From assembly GCA_015698045.1 (NCBI GenBank), contig BLAL01000027.1, positions 64,501-128,500 on the forward strand: a stretch of DNA of 64,000 nucleotides. Direction: 5' to 3'. Of this stretch, positions 13,699 to 26,552 are shown piece by piece. Position 1 is the stretch's first letter. The number at the start of each line of letters is the position of its first letter. A program made the translations under genes and the position numbers. The notes under the pieces are model-generated. The model was not told the origin of the DNA, did not search any database, and was given only the letters and a program-made list of their open reading frames with translations. The DNA is from Rhizophagus clarus (lineage: Eukaryota; Glomeromycota; Glomeromycetes; Glomerales; Glomeraceae).

Positions 13699-14675
13699 TT
13701 AATCATCAAGTATTTCTATAATTTCCATGTTTCTTGGTTGTTCTCGAACATTCCCTTGAAATTCTCCATTATTATTATATTGTATTTGTTCATTACTATT
13801 CAAAGGTTCATTATTAAATACATTATCATAAATATCAAATCCTCCTTCTGGTTGTATTAAATTAATTTCTTTAACGTTATTTTCATGATTTACATTATCT
13901 TTATTTTCAACGTAATCGTGAATCGGAATAAAATTTATAACTCTATTTTGAATTAAATTCATAAACATGTCTTTAGATCTATAATGCAAATGTAAAACAG
14001 CAAGTGGTATCTCTGATTTCTTTTGAAAAAGGGATTCAGCTTTATAAAAAAATACTGAAACAGCACCAATTAATTGTTGACTATCTATTTTATTCAAAGT
14101 ACAAATTTGTTGTTTCTTTCCTGGATCAGTTAAAGATAAACCTTTTGGGTTTAAAGAAGAAGGAAAAAAGGAAGTTGTGTTTTCATGTGTAGGGATTCCA
14201 TTAATTCTTATTTCCGCGACAATAGGTTTCAAATAAGACGCTTCTGATGATGACACTCGAGCCGTGAATTGAGTGAAAGTGGAAGGTAAAAAGATATAAT
14301 GTAGAAGTTCACTAGAATATGTAAAAAAAAAAATGTGTGTAAAATGTATAAAAAATATATAAAAATATGTAAGAAATTTTAATTTATATAAATCAACGTA
14401 AATTAAAAATTAAGAAATGTATTAGTTACCTTTCCATCCTTATTCCAGTTTGATAATTATCGACCCAGTCAGGACTTGTATATCGATACTAAAAATATCA
14501 TGTTTAAAGGAATAAATTTAGCAAATATATATAAATATATACATAATTATAAATACATTATAAGTATATATGTTAAAATAAATCAGTTTACCGGTACACT
14601 TTTTCTTGGGCCGGGATATTCTTCTAACAAAATATTATTTATTAAAACCTGTAATTCATACCCTTGAAAAAACAT
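13699..14675 (-). CDS. Uncharacterised protein, 251 aa
   Basis: Three exons join in frame: 14675-14592, 14488-14430 and 14311-13699. The N-terminus (GYELQVLINNILLEEYPGPR) and the alternating hydrophobic pattern up to about residue 170 suggest a compact beta-rich domain. It is followed by an Asn/Glu-rich, probably disordered tail ending in EIIEILDD. The opening recalls fungal DUF7918-type proteins, which start with a short beta region carrying a conserved L-x-E-Y, but I cannot confirm this. I see no signal peptide, membrane segment or catalytic motif. The first two exons are short, so a longer 5' end cannot be excluded. Confidence 0.7.
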
Positions 14676-15459
14676 TTTCTTTTTTTATTTATTTTATTTT
14701 ATAATATAAAAATATAATAATGAATTTTTTTTTTTTTTTTTTTTTTCAAGAAAAAAACAAGATTTTATTTTTTAAAAAAGAAAAATAATTCATAATCTCT
14801 TTATATATATATATATACAATAATAAACTATATTCGTATGTATCCGGAAATTTTTTATCACTAATTCCGCATAAATGTTTTAATAATTAAAAGATTACGG
14901 TAAAATCTATAAAAGGTGTAACATATTAAAATCCTCAAAAGTTTAAACGAATTAATAAATAAGGACTCATTTGTTATATACTGCGGTACTTCAATGATTA
15001 CGCCATAACTTTATTGTAAAATTAGGAAAAAAATTATTTTTTTTTACAAGGACAAAAACGCGTAAATCACTTAAAATTTATTAATAGATGATGTCATTAT
15101 ATCGATAAAACAGAAATAATCATTCTTTTATAAAAGGAAAACAACATCGATAGCGTTTCAAGATTTTCCTTATTTTCGCAACATAAAGAAATTATAAAAA
15201 TGGCAACAAAAAGCAAAAATTCTACTGCAGCAGATCGATAAAGCAGCAACAGTATTTTGACCAATCAAATGATAATTTAATATGCACAATTAGAGTAGAT
15301 TCCTTAATTAATAATCAACTAATGAAAGGACATATAAGCCACAATATACACAAAAATGTAACAAATAAAAATGTCGTAAATGTCATATGAGGGTGACAAG
15401 AACATTGTGTAATATGTACTTATTTTACGGAAAATATATTTTTTAAATTACATTAACAA
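14676..15459. other. Intergenic, AT-rich
   Basis: This stretch lies between the uncharacterised gene and thioredoxin. It holds a long T-run (about 14,728-14,746) and other A/T homopolymers. I see no coding exon with consistent splice sites. Confidence 0.5.
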
Positions 15460-15913
15460 TTATTGATATTTCCTAACATTTTCTTCTAATTTTGATTTAT
15501 TAGAACCAATAATTTCAGCTTCTTGTAACCTTTTACCGTCTTTAAAGAAATAGAAACTTGGTAAAGCAGTAATTTGATATAATTCCGATAATTCCTATTA
15601 ATTTAAATTCAAAAAAGTTAATAAAAACTGTACAATAAAATCAATAAATTCTTTAATAATAACTTACAGATTGTTCATCAGTATTTATTTTAAGGAAATG
15701 TACACTTGGAAATTCCTTTGAGAGTTTATCGAATACAGGAGCCATTGCTTTACAAGGTCCACACCAATCTGCCCAAAAATCAATTACGACCTAAAAGAAT
15801 TTTATAACGTATTAGTATTTTTATCAGAAATATTCCATGTAAGCGGTACGTACCAAATTTCCACTATTAATGTATCGATCAAGTTCAGATTTGTTTTGAA
15901 TTTGAACTGGCAT
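15460..15913 (-). CDS. Thioredoxin
   Basis: This small dithiol-disulfide oxidoreductase reduces protein disulfides using electrons from thioredoxin reductase. Three exons (15913-15854, 15790-15668, 15594-15460) give 105 residues, the standard length. The active site WCGPCK has redox cysteines C30 and C33, preceded by VVIDFWAD. The cis-proline segment is [10 protein letters not shown]. There is no targeting presequence, so it is probably cytosolic. Both introns are short with clean GT..AG ends and the phases agree throughout. Confidence 0.97.
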
Positions 15914-16268
15914 TTTTGAAAATGATTTATTAATTTTTATTTTGAAAGTGAAGAAATTATTGTTATGTAAAGCGAAATGAAAATTGGTTTATATTTCTCG
16001 CAGTATTTATACTTTTTAATGTTTGGTATATTGATACTTACTAATTTTCAAGATTTATAATAAATGACGCTATCATAGTTATTATGACACAATGATTCGC
16101 AGAAGCTCATTATAGTAATTTTATAGTATGTATAGTTATGATCATCGTTGATTACAAACCAAAAATTAAAGACGATTCTTCATAAATCAAGAAATAATTA
16201 TCACGATTCACATGACTCAATTATTTTATTCTTCTTTTCACATGTAGGAAAAAAAAAGAAAAAAAAAG

Positions 16269-16299
<31 letters not shown>

Positions 16300-16312
16300 T
16301 TTACAAACAATT
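15914..16312. other. Intergenic with purine-rich A tract
   Basis: This is the thioredoxin promoter side and the F-box gene 3' end. It includes an A-rich tract with scattered G at 16,249-16,301 that creates a spurious Lys-rich frame on the plus strand. I see no real gene. Confidence 0.5.
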
Positions 16313-17872
16313 TTAAAAGAATATTACTTCTTTACGATAATAATAATTATTATCATAATAAATAAATTCATCAAATTCATCATTAAATTTTTTAAATTTG
16401 ATAATACCTAATTTTTGATATTTTTCAATTAATTCAAAATTTTCTTTTTTATCCTCCAAACTATTTATATTATGATGACCTTTTGTAATAATCAATAAAA
16501 GGGATTTTCGTGGTACACGATTCATCCAATTAATGAAAAAAGATTCTAAATCTATTAAAAGGATTTTTGAATCTAAACAATTACGTAATTTTAATTCATG
16601 AAAATTTTTTGGAGAATATTTTGAAACGATATTTAATAAATCATTCTCTTTTAAATATAAACTACCACATAAAATATTAATACTTTCTAATTTTTGACAA
16701 TTAATAAAAATGATTTTTAATGTTTCAATTTCATCTTTAATAAAAGGACTATGTAAAGATTTTAAATTCGGACAATATTTTGCTATAGATAAATTTAAAG
16801 GATCATAAGTATTATCATGATAACTTATATAAAGTTGAATTAAATTCTTTCCATTCTTTTCCAAAAATTTAATTAATAATTCAACTTGTAAACTTTTAAA
16901 TGATAATTTTAATATTTGTAATTGAAAATAATTAACTTGATGAAATTTTTTTAATAATTTCTCATCATCTTTAAAAAAAAGTAAATTAATTTCTTTTAAA
17001 TTTAAAAATCTATTAATTGGTGGTAAAGATCCTTCATTTTTTTTTCCACATATTTTTAATTTAATTAAATTATTCATATGTTTTGTTGTTAATGAATTTG
17101 TTATATTCTCATAATTTATATAACCACTCGAATTTCTTGATGTTATATAAAAATATTTTAAATTTTGTTGAACATGAATTAATTCTTTTAATCCTTCGGA
17201 TATTTCAATACTAAAATCTATTGATATTAATTTTATATTATAACATATATTTGATAATTGATAAAAAAATTCTGATGGGATGTTTGTACTACATCTTAAT
17301 TCTGATAAATCTTTTAAACTTTTGATTTCAGAAAATGTTTTAAATGTTGGAATATTTTTATTATAATAATTATTCCAATCCCAATAATCTTTTTCTTCCC
17401 AATAATATGTTAAATTATTTAATGTTGTAATTTCTTTCATAAAAATTTTAATTATTTCTTTTGTTAATAAATTATATTTTTCTTTTAAATTTTTTTTGGT
17501 TTTATAAAATTTATTATTACAAACTATTATATGAAGAATTTCTCTTATTGATATTACTTTACAAAATGATGGATAATTAAATATTGGTGTTTTTGTTCTT
17601 ATAATTGGTATTAAGATTTCATTTTTACGTAAATTTTCTTTCGTTTCATTAGAAAGAAATTTAATTAAAGTGTTAAGAATTTTATTTGATATTCTTTGTT
17701 TTAATTTCGTATTTGTAATGTTTGTGTAATCCCAAATATTTCTCCATAATATTCTAACTGAACTTTCACACCAAAGTCGATTAACTAATAAACATGAATG
17801 TAAAGTAATTCTATCTTGTTCTAAATATTCAAAAATTTCTTCAAGACAATCAGAGGGAAGTTGTCGAATCAT
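16313..17872 (-). CDS. F-box protein with leucine-rich-like repeats
   Basis: This single-exon gene encodes 519 residues. I chose the ATG at 17872 because the longer frame only adds a Phe-rich stretch read from a homopolymer tract. Residues 1-45 form an F-box (IRQLPSDCLEEIFEYL, then a conserved LLVNRLWCESSVRILWRNIW-type end), the motif that docks on SKP1 in SCF ubiquitin ligases. The rest is Leu/Ile/Asn-rich, with repeated L-x-x-L-x-L segments (for example LKILSF-like and LKSLHSP) typical of degenerate leucine-rich repeats that choose substrates. The substrate is unknown. Large F-box families occur in glomeromycotan genomes, so this is probably one of many paralogues. Confidence 0.88.
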   Translation of the reverse strand: MIRQLPSDCLEEIFEYLEQDRITLHSCLLVNRLWCESSVRILWRNIWDYTNITNTKLKQRISNKILNTLIKFLSNETKENLRKNEILIPIIRTKTPIFNYPSFCKVISIREILHIIVCNNKFYKTKKNLKEKYNLLTKEIIKIFMKEITTLNNLTYYWEEKDYWDWNNYYNKNIPTFKTFSEIKSLKDLSELRCSTNIPSEFFYQLSNICYNIKLISIDFSIEISEGLKELIHVQQNLKYFYITSRNSSGYINYENITNSLTTKHMNNLIKLKICGKKNEGSLPPINRFLNLKEINLLFFKDDEKLLKKFHQVNYFQLQILKLSFKSLQVELLIKFLEKNGKNLIQLYISYHDNTYDPLNLSIAKYCPNLKSLHSPFIKDEIETLKIIFINCQKLESINILCGSLYLKENDLLNIVSKYSPKNFHELKLRNCLDSKILLIDLESFFINWMNRVPRKSLLLIITKGHHNINSLEDKKENFELIEKYQKLGIIKFKKFNDEFDEFIYYDNNYYYRKEVIFF

Positions 17873-18299
17873 TTTTAAGGAAAGAAAAAAAAAAAAAAAA
17901 TGGAAAGAAGAATTCATGTTCGGAGGTTCGGTACAATTAAATATGTGATTAAAAAGTTTGTGTAACTTTGGCGAGATTGGTTAATTAAATTGTTGGGCTG
18001 AAATTACGTGATATTCTTTTCCTAATTATTGACAAGTTTGTTTTACCGAATTTACCGAATATAATACATTAAATTTTTTACGTGGGCGTTTATAATAAAT
18101 ATTTTTACGTTTATTCATCTGATCAAAATATTTAAGGACGAGATGATATAATATTTTAAACTATCAATAGAGTAAAATTATTCACATGACTACAATATAA
18201 GTTATACACATTTTATTCATATTTCGTACGTTTTCTTGGGGTTCGGATGTTACATAAAAACTCGACCGGTAAATTTCAAACATAATAATGGGTGCAAGT
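17873..18299. other. Intergenic upstream of the F-box gene
   Basis: This gap holds the F-box gene 5' flank, including a T/A homopolymer immediately before the ATG. I see no other gene. The right end merges into the decayed Myb copy. Confidence 0.45.
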
Positions 18300-18714
18300 T
18301 GATGACATTCGAGGATTATTAAATCTCCTTCTGGGAACTTATCAGGAATATCATTACGTAGACATTTAACTAATTACATTTTATAAATGTGTTATAAGGT
18401 TATATCTAAATAAAGATATTTCGGTTCATACTTTACTTACTGTGTCTGATAATAGATGCTTGCTAACTAGTTAAATAGTGTTAAATTTTATAAATGTAAT
18501 TACAAGGTTATATATAAATAAATTATTTTCATTTCATAATACTTACTGCCATCATCCCAATGTCCGAAATACCTTTCACAGCATTGCTTGGCATCCATTT
18601 CTTCATCCTCCTATTATCAAATAAAAAAGGAAAACTTAATTTTTTGATTAGGATAATATTAATAACAATGCGAGAAATTACTTCGGGTTTCCAATGAGAG
18701 TGTTGTCTAGACAT
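18300..18714 (-). pseudogene. Decayed Myb-like copy 1 (internal deletion)
   Basis: The first exon encodes MSRQHSHWKPE, matching the start of the intact copy at 19,792-20,284. The second exon (about 18,611-18,548) reads EDEEMDAKQCCERYFGHWDDG. It therefore lacks about 17-20 residues of the first Myb helix-turn-helix that the intact copy retains, including the key Trp. A further segment near 18,300-18,390 (EGDLIILECHQL) is a diverged remnant of the second Myb repeat. No consistent full-length frame could be made, so I call it a decayed tandem duplicate. Confidence 0.65.
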
Positions 18715-19097
18715 TTTTTTCTCTTCGAAAAGAAAGACGAAAAGAAGACGAAAAGAAAGAAAAAGACCGATTTTTGCTTATTGCAACAGGAGGTTGTGCA
18801 ACCTTGGTAAGTAATTAGGCAAATGTTTTCATTATAATAAATATAATAAAAGGAAATGATCTTTGTGATATTTTTGGCGTTTATTTATTATTTATTATTT
18901 ATTTTCACCAAAAAGGTATTCTTTTAATCAAATGAAATACTTATCTGTTATAGTATAGCGTAATCATAGGTACTAACAACGAATGATCGATGAGAATTTG
19001 GGTGTTATCAGGTTTTTCAGATGTTATTTGTCCAGTTTCATATTCAAAAATTTCGTGTGATTCCATAATATTACAGATATTTGATATTTTTAATTGC

Positions 19098-19529
19098 TTC
19101 TTTAGGCGTTGATTATAATTTTTTTATTTGATTTGACGTCCTTTTAGTCTTGAATGTCATATTAATAGTACAGCGTTGACGATATTTGAGGATAAAGTTA
19201 AACGAGCATTTCCAGTTAACAATTTATCAAATACGCACTAGCATTACCGATAGATCTTTTCGGAAATTTCCAGATGCCCGAAATCTTTCACGACATTTGT
19301 TTGGCTTGTTTGGCCTGCTACAATTTTCACTTTCTTTTTATTATAGCCAAAATTAAAAATCTTCCTATTATTAAACAGAAAAAAAGAAAAATTTTATTTT
19401 ATTTTTTCAATAATTTCAGCAGTGTAAAAAGTTAGGTTTTGTCGTTCTATACTTTTATTGTTTTACACTTTTACCAACAATAAAGTAATGTGAAAGAATG
19501 CAAGTTACCTCTGATTTCCAACGAATCAT
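19098..19529 (-). pseudogene. Decayed Myb-like copy 2 (stop codons)
   Basis: This region follows the same exon order as the intact Myb-like gene downstream. The start exon reads MIRWKSE. The second exon begins with the conserved ED but soon meets in-frame stops and frame changes, with recognisable NKCRERF. The last exon keeps NYNQRLKKQLK. The conserved exon layout with broken frames marks it as a pseudogene from local tandem duplication. Confidence 0.65.
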
Positions 19530-19791
19530 ATTTCTTTCGTTTATGTTGATTTTTTTTAAAAAAAAAAAAAATTAGTGAGATATATATATAACTATTCTTT
19601 ATTAAATCAAAATATTTATACGCAATAATAAAAATAAGAGTACTATCCATATTGTTTATAAGATTTTGAAATTATATAGTATTTTATATCCATTTTCTTT
19701 AACTAGATAATTAATGCTAGTGTATCACGTTATTTTAAATTCACGTGTTTTTAGATTCCGCGTGTTTCTAGAACTAGGTTTTATATGTTCA

Positions 19792-20284
19792 TCAGTTATA
19801 GAATTTTTTTAGCAGGCGTTGATTGTAATTATTTTTTAATTGATTCGGTGTTCTTTTAATCTTGAATTTTTCATAAATGACGGACGCAATTTTTACCCAT
19901 CCATTATCAGTTTCATGTTGACGATATTCGAGAATTAAATCATCTTCTTCCTTTGATAATGGTTGCTTATCAACTAATTAAATATATTAGTAGGTTATAT
20001 GTAAAGTAAAAATATCATAATTAATTTACTTACTGTCATCATCAAGATGTCCGAAAAATCTCTCACGACATTGTTTTGAGTTGCGAGTATTCATTTCTGC
20101 TGCTATTTTATTCCAATTTTTTTTACCATAATGTTTTACCAAACTTAATAATTTTTCATCTTCCTATTATTAAAATCAAAGAAAAATTAGTTAATATTAC
20201 CGACAAAGTAAAAACATGAAGAATAAAAGTTACTTCAGGTTTCCAATGAATATGCTGACGATGCATTTTTTTTATTTTAGGCAT
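19792..20284 (-). CDS. Myb/SANT-like DNA-binding protein, two repeats
   Basis: Three exons (20284-20234, 20163-20034, 19973-19792) give 120 residues. A second in-frame ATG at 20266 is an alternative start. The first repeat has the Myb pattern of spaced Trp residues and a recognition helix: HWKPEEDEKLL, then YGKKNWNKIAAEM and SKQCRERFFGHL. The second repeat has EEDDLILEYR, GWVKIASVI and TPNQLKNNYNQRL. Two Myb repeats fit sequence-specific DNA binding in the nucleus. There is no extra activation domain. Two decayed copies lie just downstream on the same strand, making a small tandem array. Confidence 0.85.
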
Positions 20285-20318
<34 letters not shown>

Positions 20319-20939
20319 GAAAGAAAAGGATAAAGGAATAATTTTATAATTTTTGTTAAAAGCTACGTGTAACTTTGCAGATGATTATAGGTAATAATGA
20401 GATTCATTTTTTTTTTTTTTTTAATAATAATAAAAGGAAATTAATTTTATATGATATATATTACTAATAAACGAACCGTTTTTTTTTCTTGGTTACAAAA
20501 ATTTGGCGTTCATATAGGATCCTTCCATAAATAATATTTCTCAAATGTGAAATGATTACGTTTGATTTCATCTGATCAAAATATTTAATGGGAACACAGG
20601 GAGGATAACTGATATCTGATACAAATTTAAATGTCGTATGTATGTATAGCTTTTTGGCATGAGAAACCAGTTCAATACAAGTTAACGTTTGAATTTGTAT
20701 AATGATTATAATGATTATATTATTATACCAACGTTAATGATTAACAGCTGCATTTGTACTCCAGGATTTACCTTCAAAAATTATTCCTGTAATAAAATAC
20801 GGCATATCATTTATTTGATGAGGGAATAGAGATATCGGTCGAAGACCGATATTCCTATCCACCCATCCAATAAATGCGACGCTACGCTATCAGCATATTT
20901 GAACGATAAATTATCAAAATTTTATTGGAATTATAGTAA
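20285..20939. other. Intergenic with T/A homopolymer palindromes
   Basis: This is the 5' flank of the Myb-like gene and the 3' flank of the ion-channel gene. It has a T-run joined to an A-run at 20,283-20,317 and another T-run near 20,408. Near 20,831-20,860 a GC-richer spot reads as a small hairpin (GATATCGGTC/GACCGATATTC). I see no gene. Confidence 0.5.
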
Positions 20940-23900
20940 TTATTTTCCTTCTTTTACTAACTTTATCAATTCTTTGAGATTTTCTTCCACTGCACTAATC
21001 CTATTCGTTATATCATTTATCTTTTCTTCTAAATTATTTTGACAATCTTTCGACTCCTGTTTTTCTTTACTTGTTTTATCATCATTCACATATTTGAATT
21101 CCTTAATTAATTCATCCTCTTCTATATTAGAAATCGAAGTATCCCCTCTATAATGATGTCTTTTATGCTTTCCATCAAAATCATCATCATCAATTTCACT
21201 ACCATAATCATCATCGTTATCAGTATCCTCAAACCTATGAGAATGATCATCTAATATTGATTTATGCGTTTTTTTTCTATATTTTTCAGCTTTTGCTAAC
21301 CATTCTTCTTGACTTTCCAAACTACCCACATAGTAAATATATCTTTGATTTCCCCTCGTATTACCAAATGGTTTTTCTATTGCCTCATATTCTGCTATTA
21401 AATCTGCTCGAAATTTTAATACTGCTTGTTTAACATTGGATTTTGTTTCATCAAATACACCTCTTAAAGAAAAGAAAAAAAATGAATTCGTAAATTTATC
21501 AAAATATTATATAAAAAATTATTAACTACTTACGTCATAAATGCAATCAACATATTCTGCATAATAAAGACTAATAAAATACTTGCGACTGTAAGAAGAA
21601 TGAAGGATAATTATATGATTTTTTTTTTTTTATCATATATTCATTAATAGATCTATTTTTCTCTCTTTTCATCATTATAAAATAAAACTTACTTATACTT
21701 AATACAGTTACTGGCCAGAAATCCCAATTATCTATTTGATCCCATCGACCAAGCATCCAAAAATATACTGCAATAACGGATTGCGGAAATTTACGATAAT
21801 AATTATCACTTGTAGAATCAAGGTCGTAAATTTGATTAACATAAAATGGAAAATTTTCTACTTTAAAATTTGCTCCTGAGGGTATTACACCAATATTTTC
21901 TGGATATCTTAATAAAAAGTGCCTATTAAAATTTTAATATTAAATCAAATTAATTTTATATTTAAATTCCCAAAAATAATTCACTCAAAGAAAGAATTGT
22001 AATTCGGACTCACATAGAATGTCCAAATCCAACGATTACAAGTAATATAAATATTATAAATGTCGAAACTCCATATAATATGTTTACAATCATGTTAATG
22101 TAATGTGCAGACTTTTCAAAAAATCTCAAGAGAAGTATTAATTCAAACCAAAGCAATAAAATTACAAACGTTATGGTTATTATCCTGGTTTTTTCAGATA
22201 AATACCAATTAAAGATCCCAACAGAATAAAATGTCGTTAATGATACCAAAGGAACTACGCAGGCTAAAAAATCTACGATATGATAAACTGTAAAATATTT
22301 CCATCCATCGTAACGTAATTGAATGATTTCTTTTGATAAAAGATAATATCCAAGATAATAAAATATAAAAAAATATAAATAAGAAATTTTGTCATTTTTA
22401 TAATTAATAACTCCTGTGATGAGACCAAACGAAAGTGCATAAAGTATATATAGTATAATATGTCGTATAAAGTGATTGCGTGCTGATTCCCATTTAAAAT
22501 TTATACAAGCTTCCATTGATGGATTATCGTAAAGTACTTCATTCTCATCTTGTCTAATAAAACGTAAAAAAGAACTTCGCTGATGATCATCTTGTACTGT
22601 ATACCCTCTCGGCTTTAATAATATCTTTAGGAGAAGAAAAGGAATCTTCCATTTTGGAGCTTTTTGATCAATATCTTCGGGGTAAACTGTGAAATCTGGA
22701 AGTGGAACTACACGTAAATTTGTTACTGGTAAATCTTCGGGTTTTCCTTCCTTGTTTCTAAGAGAAAGTTCCGAAAAAAAGGGTTTGTAAACTTGTAAAA
22801 AATTAATGTATATATATCATTTATTTATTTTATTACCTTTTAAATCTTGGTCGAACTCTCTTTACTTTTTTCCACCAAGATATCTGTTCTTGTTTCTGTA
22901 TTAAACCTGGTTTTACATTTAACGCATAAACAGATCTATTGTATCCTTTTTTCATCTCCTTTTGGTTAATAAATGTAGGATCCAAATATTCTTCCTTTGC
23001 ACCAAAACACGGTTTATAAAACATTTCCTTGATATATATATCTTTATGTAAAAAAAATTATTTATCAGTCTTAATATTAAGGTTTAAAATAATAAATTTA
23101 TTCACTAACCTAAATTACGTTCGATCAACAAGGGAATAGCTTTGCTTACGGTAAACATCCAACCTGTGTTTCGCATAGCATTATTTGAATAATATTCAAG
23201 TAACATCGCGACTATCTTACGGTGCGCACCTATTATCATGTTTTGTTAAAGAATTGATAAAATTAAACCTAACAAAAAAAAAAAAAAAGAATTTAATTGT
23301 TTAGTAAATGAATTGGTTACTACCTTCCGAACTTTCAACTGCAATTTGCAAATCACTTTTCTTTATTGAATTTCTCCAATCGTAAAGCCTTGGAATATGT
23401 AAATTTCGACAAACAAGTTCCGAACAACCTGTATCATTACTTAATGGTGTATTATCAAAAAGAATACGTTTTATTAAGTTAATTCGATGTCCACGAATAA
23501 GATTAGCCATCAAATTAAACCGAATTTCCGATAATTTCCAAATATTCGGATATTTTTTAATAATGTGAATAACAAGTTTTTCTGTATCATGAACCAAAAA
23601 TTCAAATTTATTTTGATTTTTTGGACCAACCAGTTCATTCCTTCGATTATATAGAAATTCCAGAGCTTCACATGCTTCTTTCAAGGTATTTGTATTTTGT
23701 GGCCAATGAATATTTTTTTTTAAATAACCCATATTATTATTATGTTGAGATGGGATCCTTAAATCTAATGAAAATTGATGTTTTCCAATTGAAAGAGAAT
23801 CAATGAGGATTCTTTGATTTTCTGGATTCGTCCAAATATATTCTAAAACTCTTTTAGATTTGGCGTTACGATCTTTTTTACGCCATACTTGAACCGTTGT

Positions 23901-25512
23901 TTCACCGATAATTAGTTGAATTATTTTCTTTTCATCCAAATAAGCTGATATGCGTCGATATTGTTTATAATGTACCCATGGTTCTTTGTTATTAACAACA
24001 ATAGATCGTTTATCTTCCTTTCTCGCATCCATCCATTTTCCATCTAATTGAAAGATTATATGATAATATTTAAATTTTCCCAAAGATGGATCATAAATAT
24101 TTTGAAATGAAAGTTTTAAGAGATTATCTGAAACTTTAAAATATGTTCTCATTAATGTTTCAATTTTAGGATGATGAAGAATAGAAAAAATATTTTCATC
24201 TTCAGTGATAGAAATAATTGTTTCACTTGAACTTGCAATTGAATAACTTGCGTTTCCATGTAACATTGGAAATATTTTTTTAAGATCAATTTTACGAATA
24301 CTATTTTTATAAGAGAAAAGATCCCAAATAATTATTACCGGAACAAATTTAACTTTTCCATTTTCATGATATCCAATTTCTTCTTCAGAGATAATAAATA
24401 ATTGTTCATCATTATTAATAAATGATATTGATAATATTCCATTAATATTATGAAAAGATTTTGTTACAACTTCAAGACCATTTTCCATTAAATAAATAGA
24501 AATACTTTTATCACCACGACAGTGAGCTAATAAAGTTCCTTTCTTAGAAATCGCAAAAATTGTGTTACTAATAGTCGAGGATGTAATGATTTCTTCACGT
24601 TTCTGAAAAATCATTTCTAATTCATAAGATTTTAAATTATACATTTCAATTCTATTTGTTTTATAATCTTCGGCAAAAAAATAATTTTTTTCAACGCTTG
24701 ATTTTAAAAATTTTTTACATGAAACATCTTGATATAATTTTAATATATTAAATGCGACTATTGAAGGAAAATAAAATTCTTCCGTATTTGTTGATTTATT
24801 AAATAATACTGATTTTGGAAGTAAAAAATTATTTTTATGATATATTTTAGATTTTGTAATTCCTAAAATATTCATTACAATTAAGCTTGTAAATTCATTA
24901 GATTCATCTGACTCTGATGTGATCAAATGATTACTCAAGAAATGTAAAACTCCTCCAATATTATCAACTGAAGTTGGAATTCTTGATTTAGTACGAATTG
25001 AAATGACAAAAGTCATAGAGGGAATAAGATCATTATTCCCTTTTTCTACGTCAATAACATTTTGTGTTCCTTTCAAATTATTCTCTTCTGGTCCAGACAT
25101 TATATCTTTATCATTAAAACATGAAATCGCAATTAATACATCATTATTTCCACGAATATTTATCGAGTTGGACACAGCCAAAGACCAAAAAGGAAAAATT
25201 AAAGGTAAATTCGACTTTGAAATTTCATTAAATTTGATTGATGTATATTCATCCAAATTGTTTGATTCATAAAATCTTAATTCATAATTTTCTAAAATAA
25301 TTAAGAAAGAATTTAATTTATTTTTCGTACTTGAAAGAAAAAATTTTTTTTTTTTTCGTACCGGTGTTAAAAAAGACGGCGAATCTTCCGTTGGGGCTTA
25401 ATGCCACGTGATGTTTTGAATTATCGTCTTGAACTTTTGATTCTCTACTTTGAAAAGTGTATATCGAAGCTGCTTCGGTAGTAATTTCAAGAAAATCGGT
25501 TTCTTTTTCCAT
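20940..25512 (-). CDS. Large membrane protein: N-terminal beta-propeller-like region plus ion-transport domain
   Basis: Eight exons join in frame: 25512-25362, 25291-23324, 23229-23110, 23041-22837, 22757-22014, 21922-21693, 21588-21534 and 21462-20940. They give 1,331 residues. Residues 1-600 are WD-repeat-like (HHVALSPNGRFAVFF; repeated LxxSFIN/IIWDL-type strands). A helical linker follows (VAMLLEYYSNNA, GWMFTVSKAIPLL). Several hydrophobic helices between about 890 and 1150 include HIILYILYALSFGLITG and SILLVFIMQNMLIAFM, as in TRP-type channels with the pore before the last helix. The C-terminus is acidic and then coiled-coil (NDITNRISAVEENLKELIKL). This layout resembles the large WD40/ion-transport families of glomeromycotan fungi. 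Ion selectivity and gating are unknown. It probably sits in the plasma or an internal membrane. Confidence 0.82.
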
Positions 25513-26552
25513 AATTGGAGAGTGTAATAAAGTAACGTTAAAGAGTGGTAACGGTAAACTGTAAAAAATTTTTTTTTTTTTTTTTTTTTGTCAAATGAAT
25601 TAATTTAAGATAAAAAAAAACAAGGGGAATTACACTAATTTACTAAGTGAATGAACTTAAAGTTGTACATTTGTTTCCTTATGTAAATTTGTTTAAAATG
25701 ACCAAATTATTATTCATATTTTTCATACAAAAATAAAATTTTTAATTTATTTGTTTCTTTGTTGGCACTTTAGAAGTTGGCTCGCCGCAATTTCATCTCC
25801 GTTTATTTACATTTTATTTTTCTCTTTTTGGAATTCCACTACTTTATGCTTGCAAGTTACACGATTTTCAAACAAATATTATTCGTTTAACAATAGAAAC
25901 TAGGACATATAAATGATCAGAAAACATTAAAATAAGTAAAATTTACTAATAATAATATAAAACTTAATACTGTTTTATGTCGCATAAAATACTCCGGGTA
26001 TTATTTGTTTTATCCAAAAAGGAAGATCGTACCTGTTACACAAATAATGTAAATGAGATATAGCGGTAAGAATAATAATAGGAAGGAATGCATCATTTCA
26101 CTTTTATTGTACTTAATTGCTAACTTTTGCTCCGGAATTTATTCTGTAGGTTTCATCTCGGAAAAATAAATAATGAATTCCGAAATATTTACCAATAACG
26201 AACATTTTGTTGGAAATCTAATAACCTGTTTCATTTCAGTTTGTTATATTATTATAAGTATTTTTTTTTGATTTCTCATCATTATTATCATCATTTGTAC
26301 AATATCTAATTGGAAAACTTTATATCAATCGCAAGCAGATCATTAATTTCTATCAACTGCAAAGAAGTTTATAACAAAAGGTTGTCACTTTAATTAGTTC
26401 ATTTTTCAAGAAAATTGTAAAATTTAAGTTGAAATATGAATTAAATCGTTTCCTTCTTTGTCTAATTCTTCTAATTTACGGCCAACGTCTTGTTTCTGTT
26501 AAATATTTTAATCTATTCATTTCTGATTTACGTAACATATAATTTTAAAGAT

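Noticed and set aside
16148-16411. Lys-rich plus-strand protein
   Set aside because: It is a frame read through an A/G homopolymer tract and overlaps the 3' end of the F-box gene. There is no domain or splice support.
17873-17917. Extended F-box N-terminus with a Phe run
   Set aside because: The extra residues come from a homopolymer tract. The conserved F-box begins right after the next ATG at 17,872.
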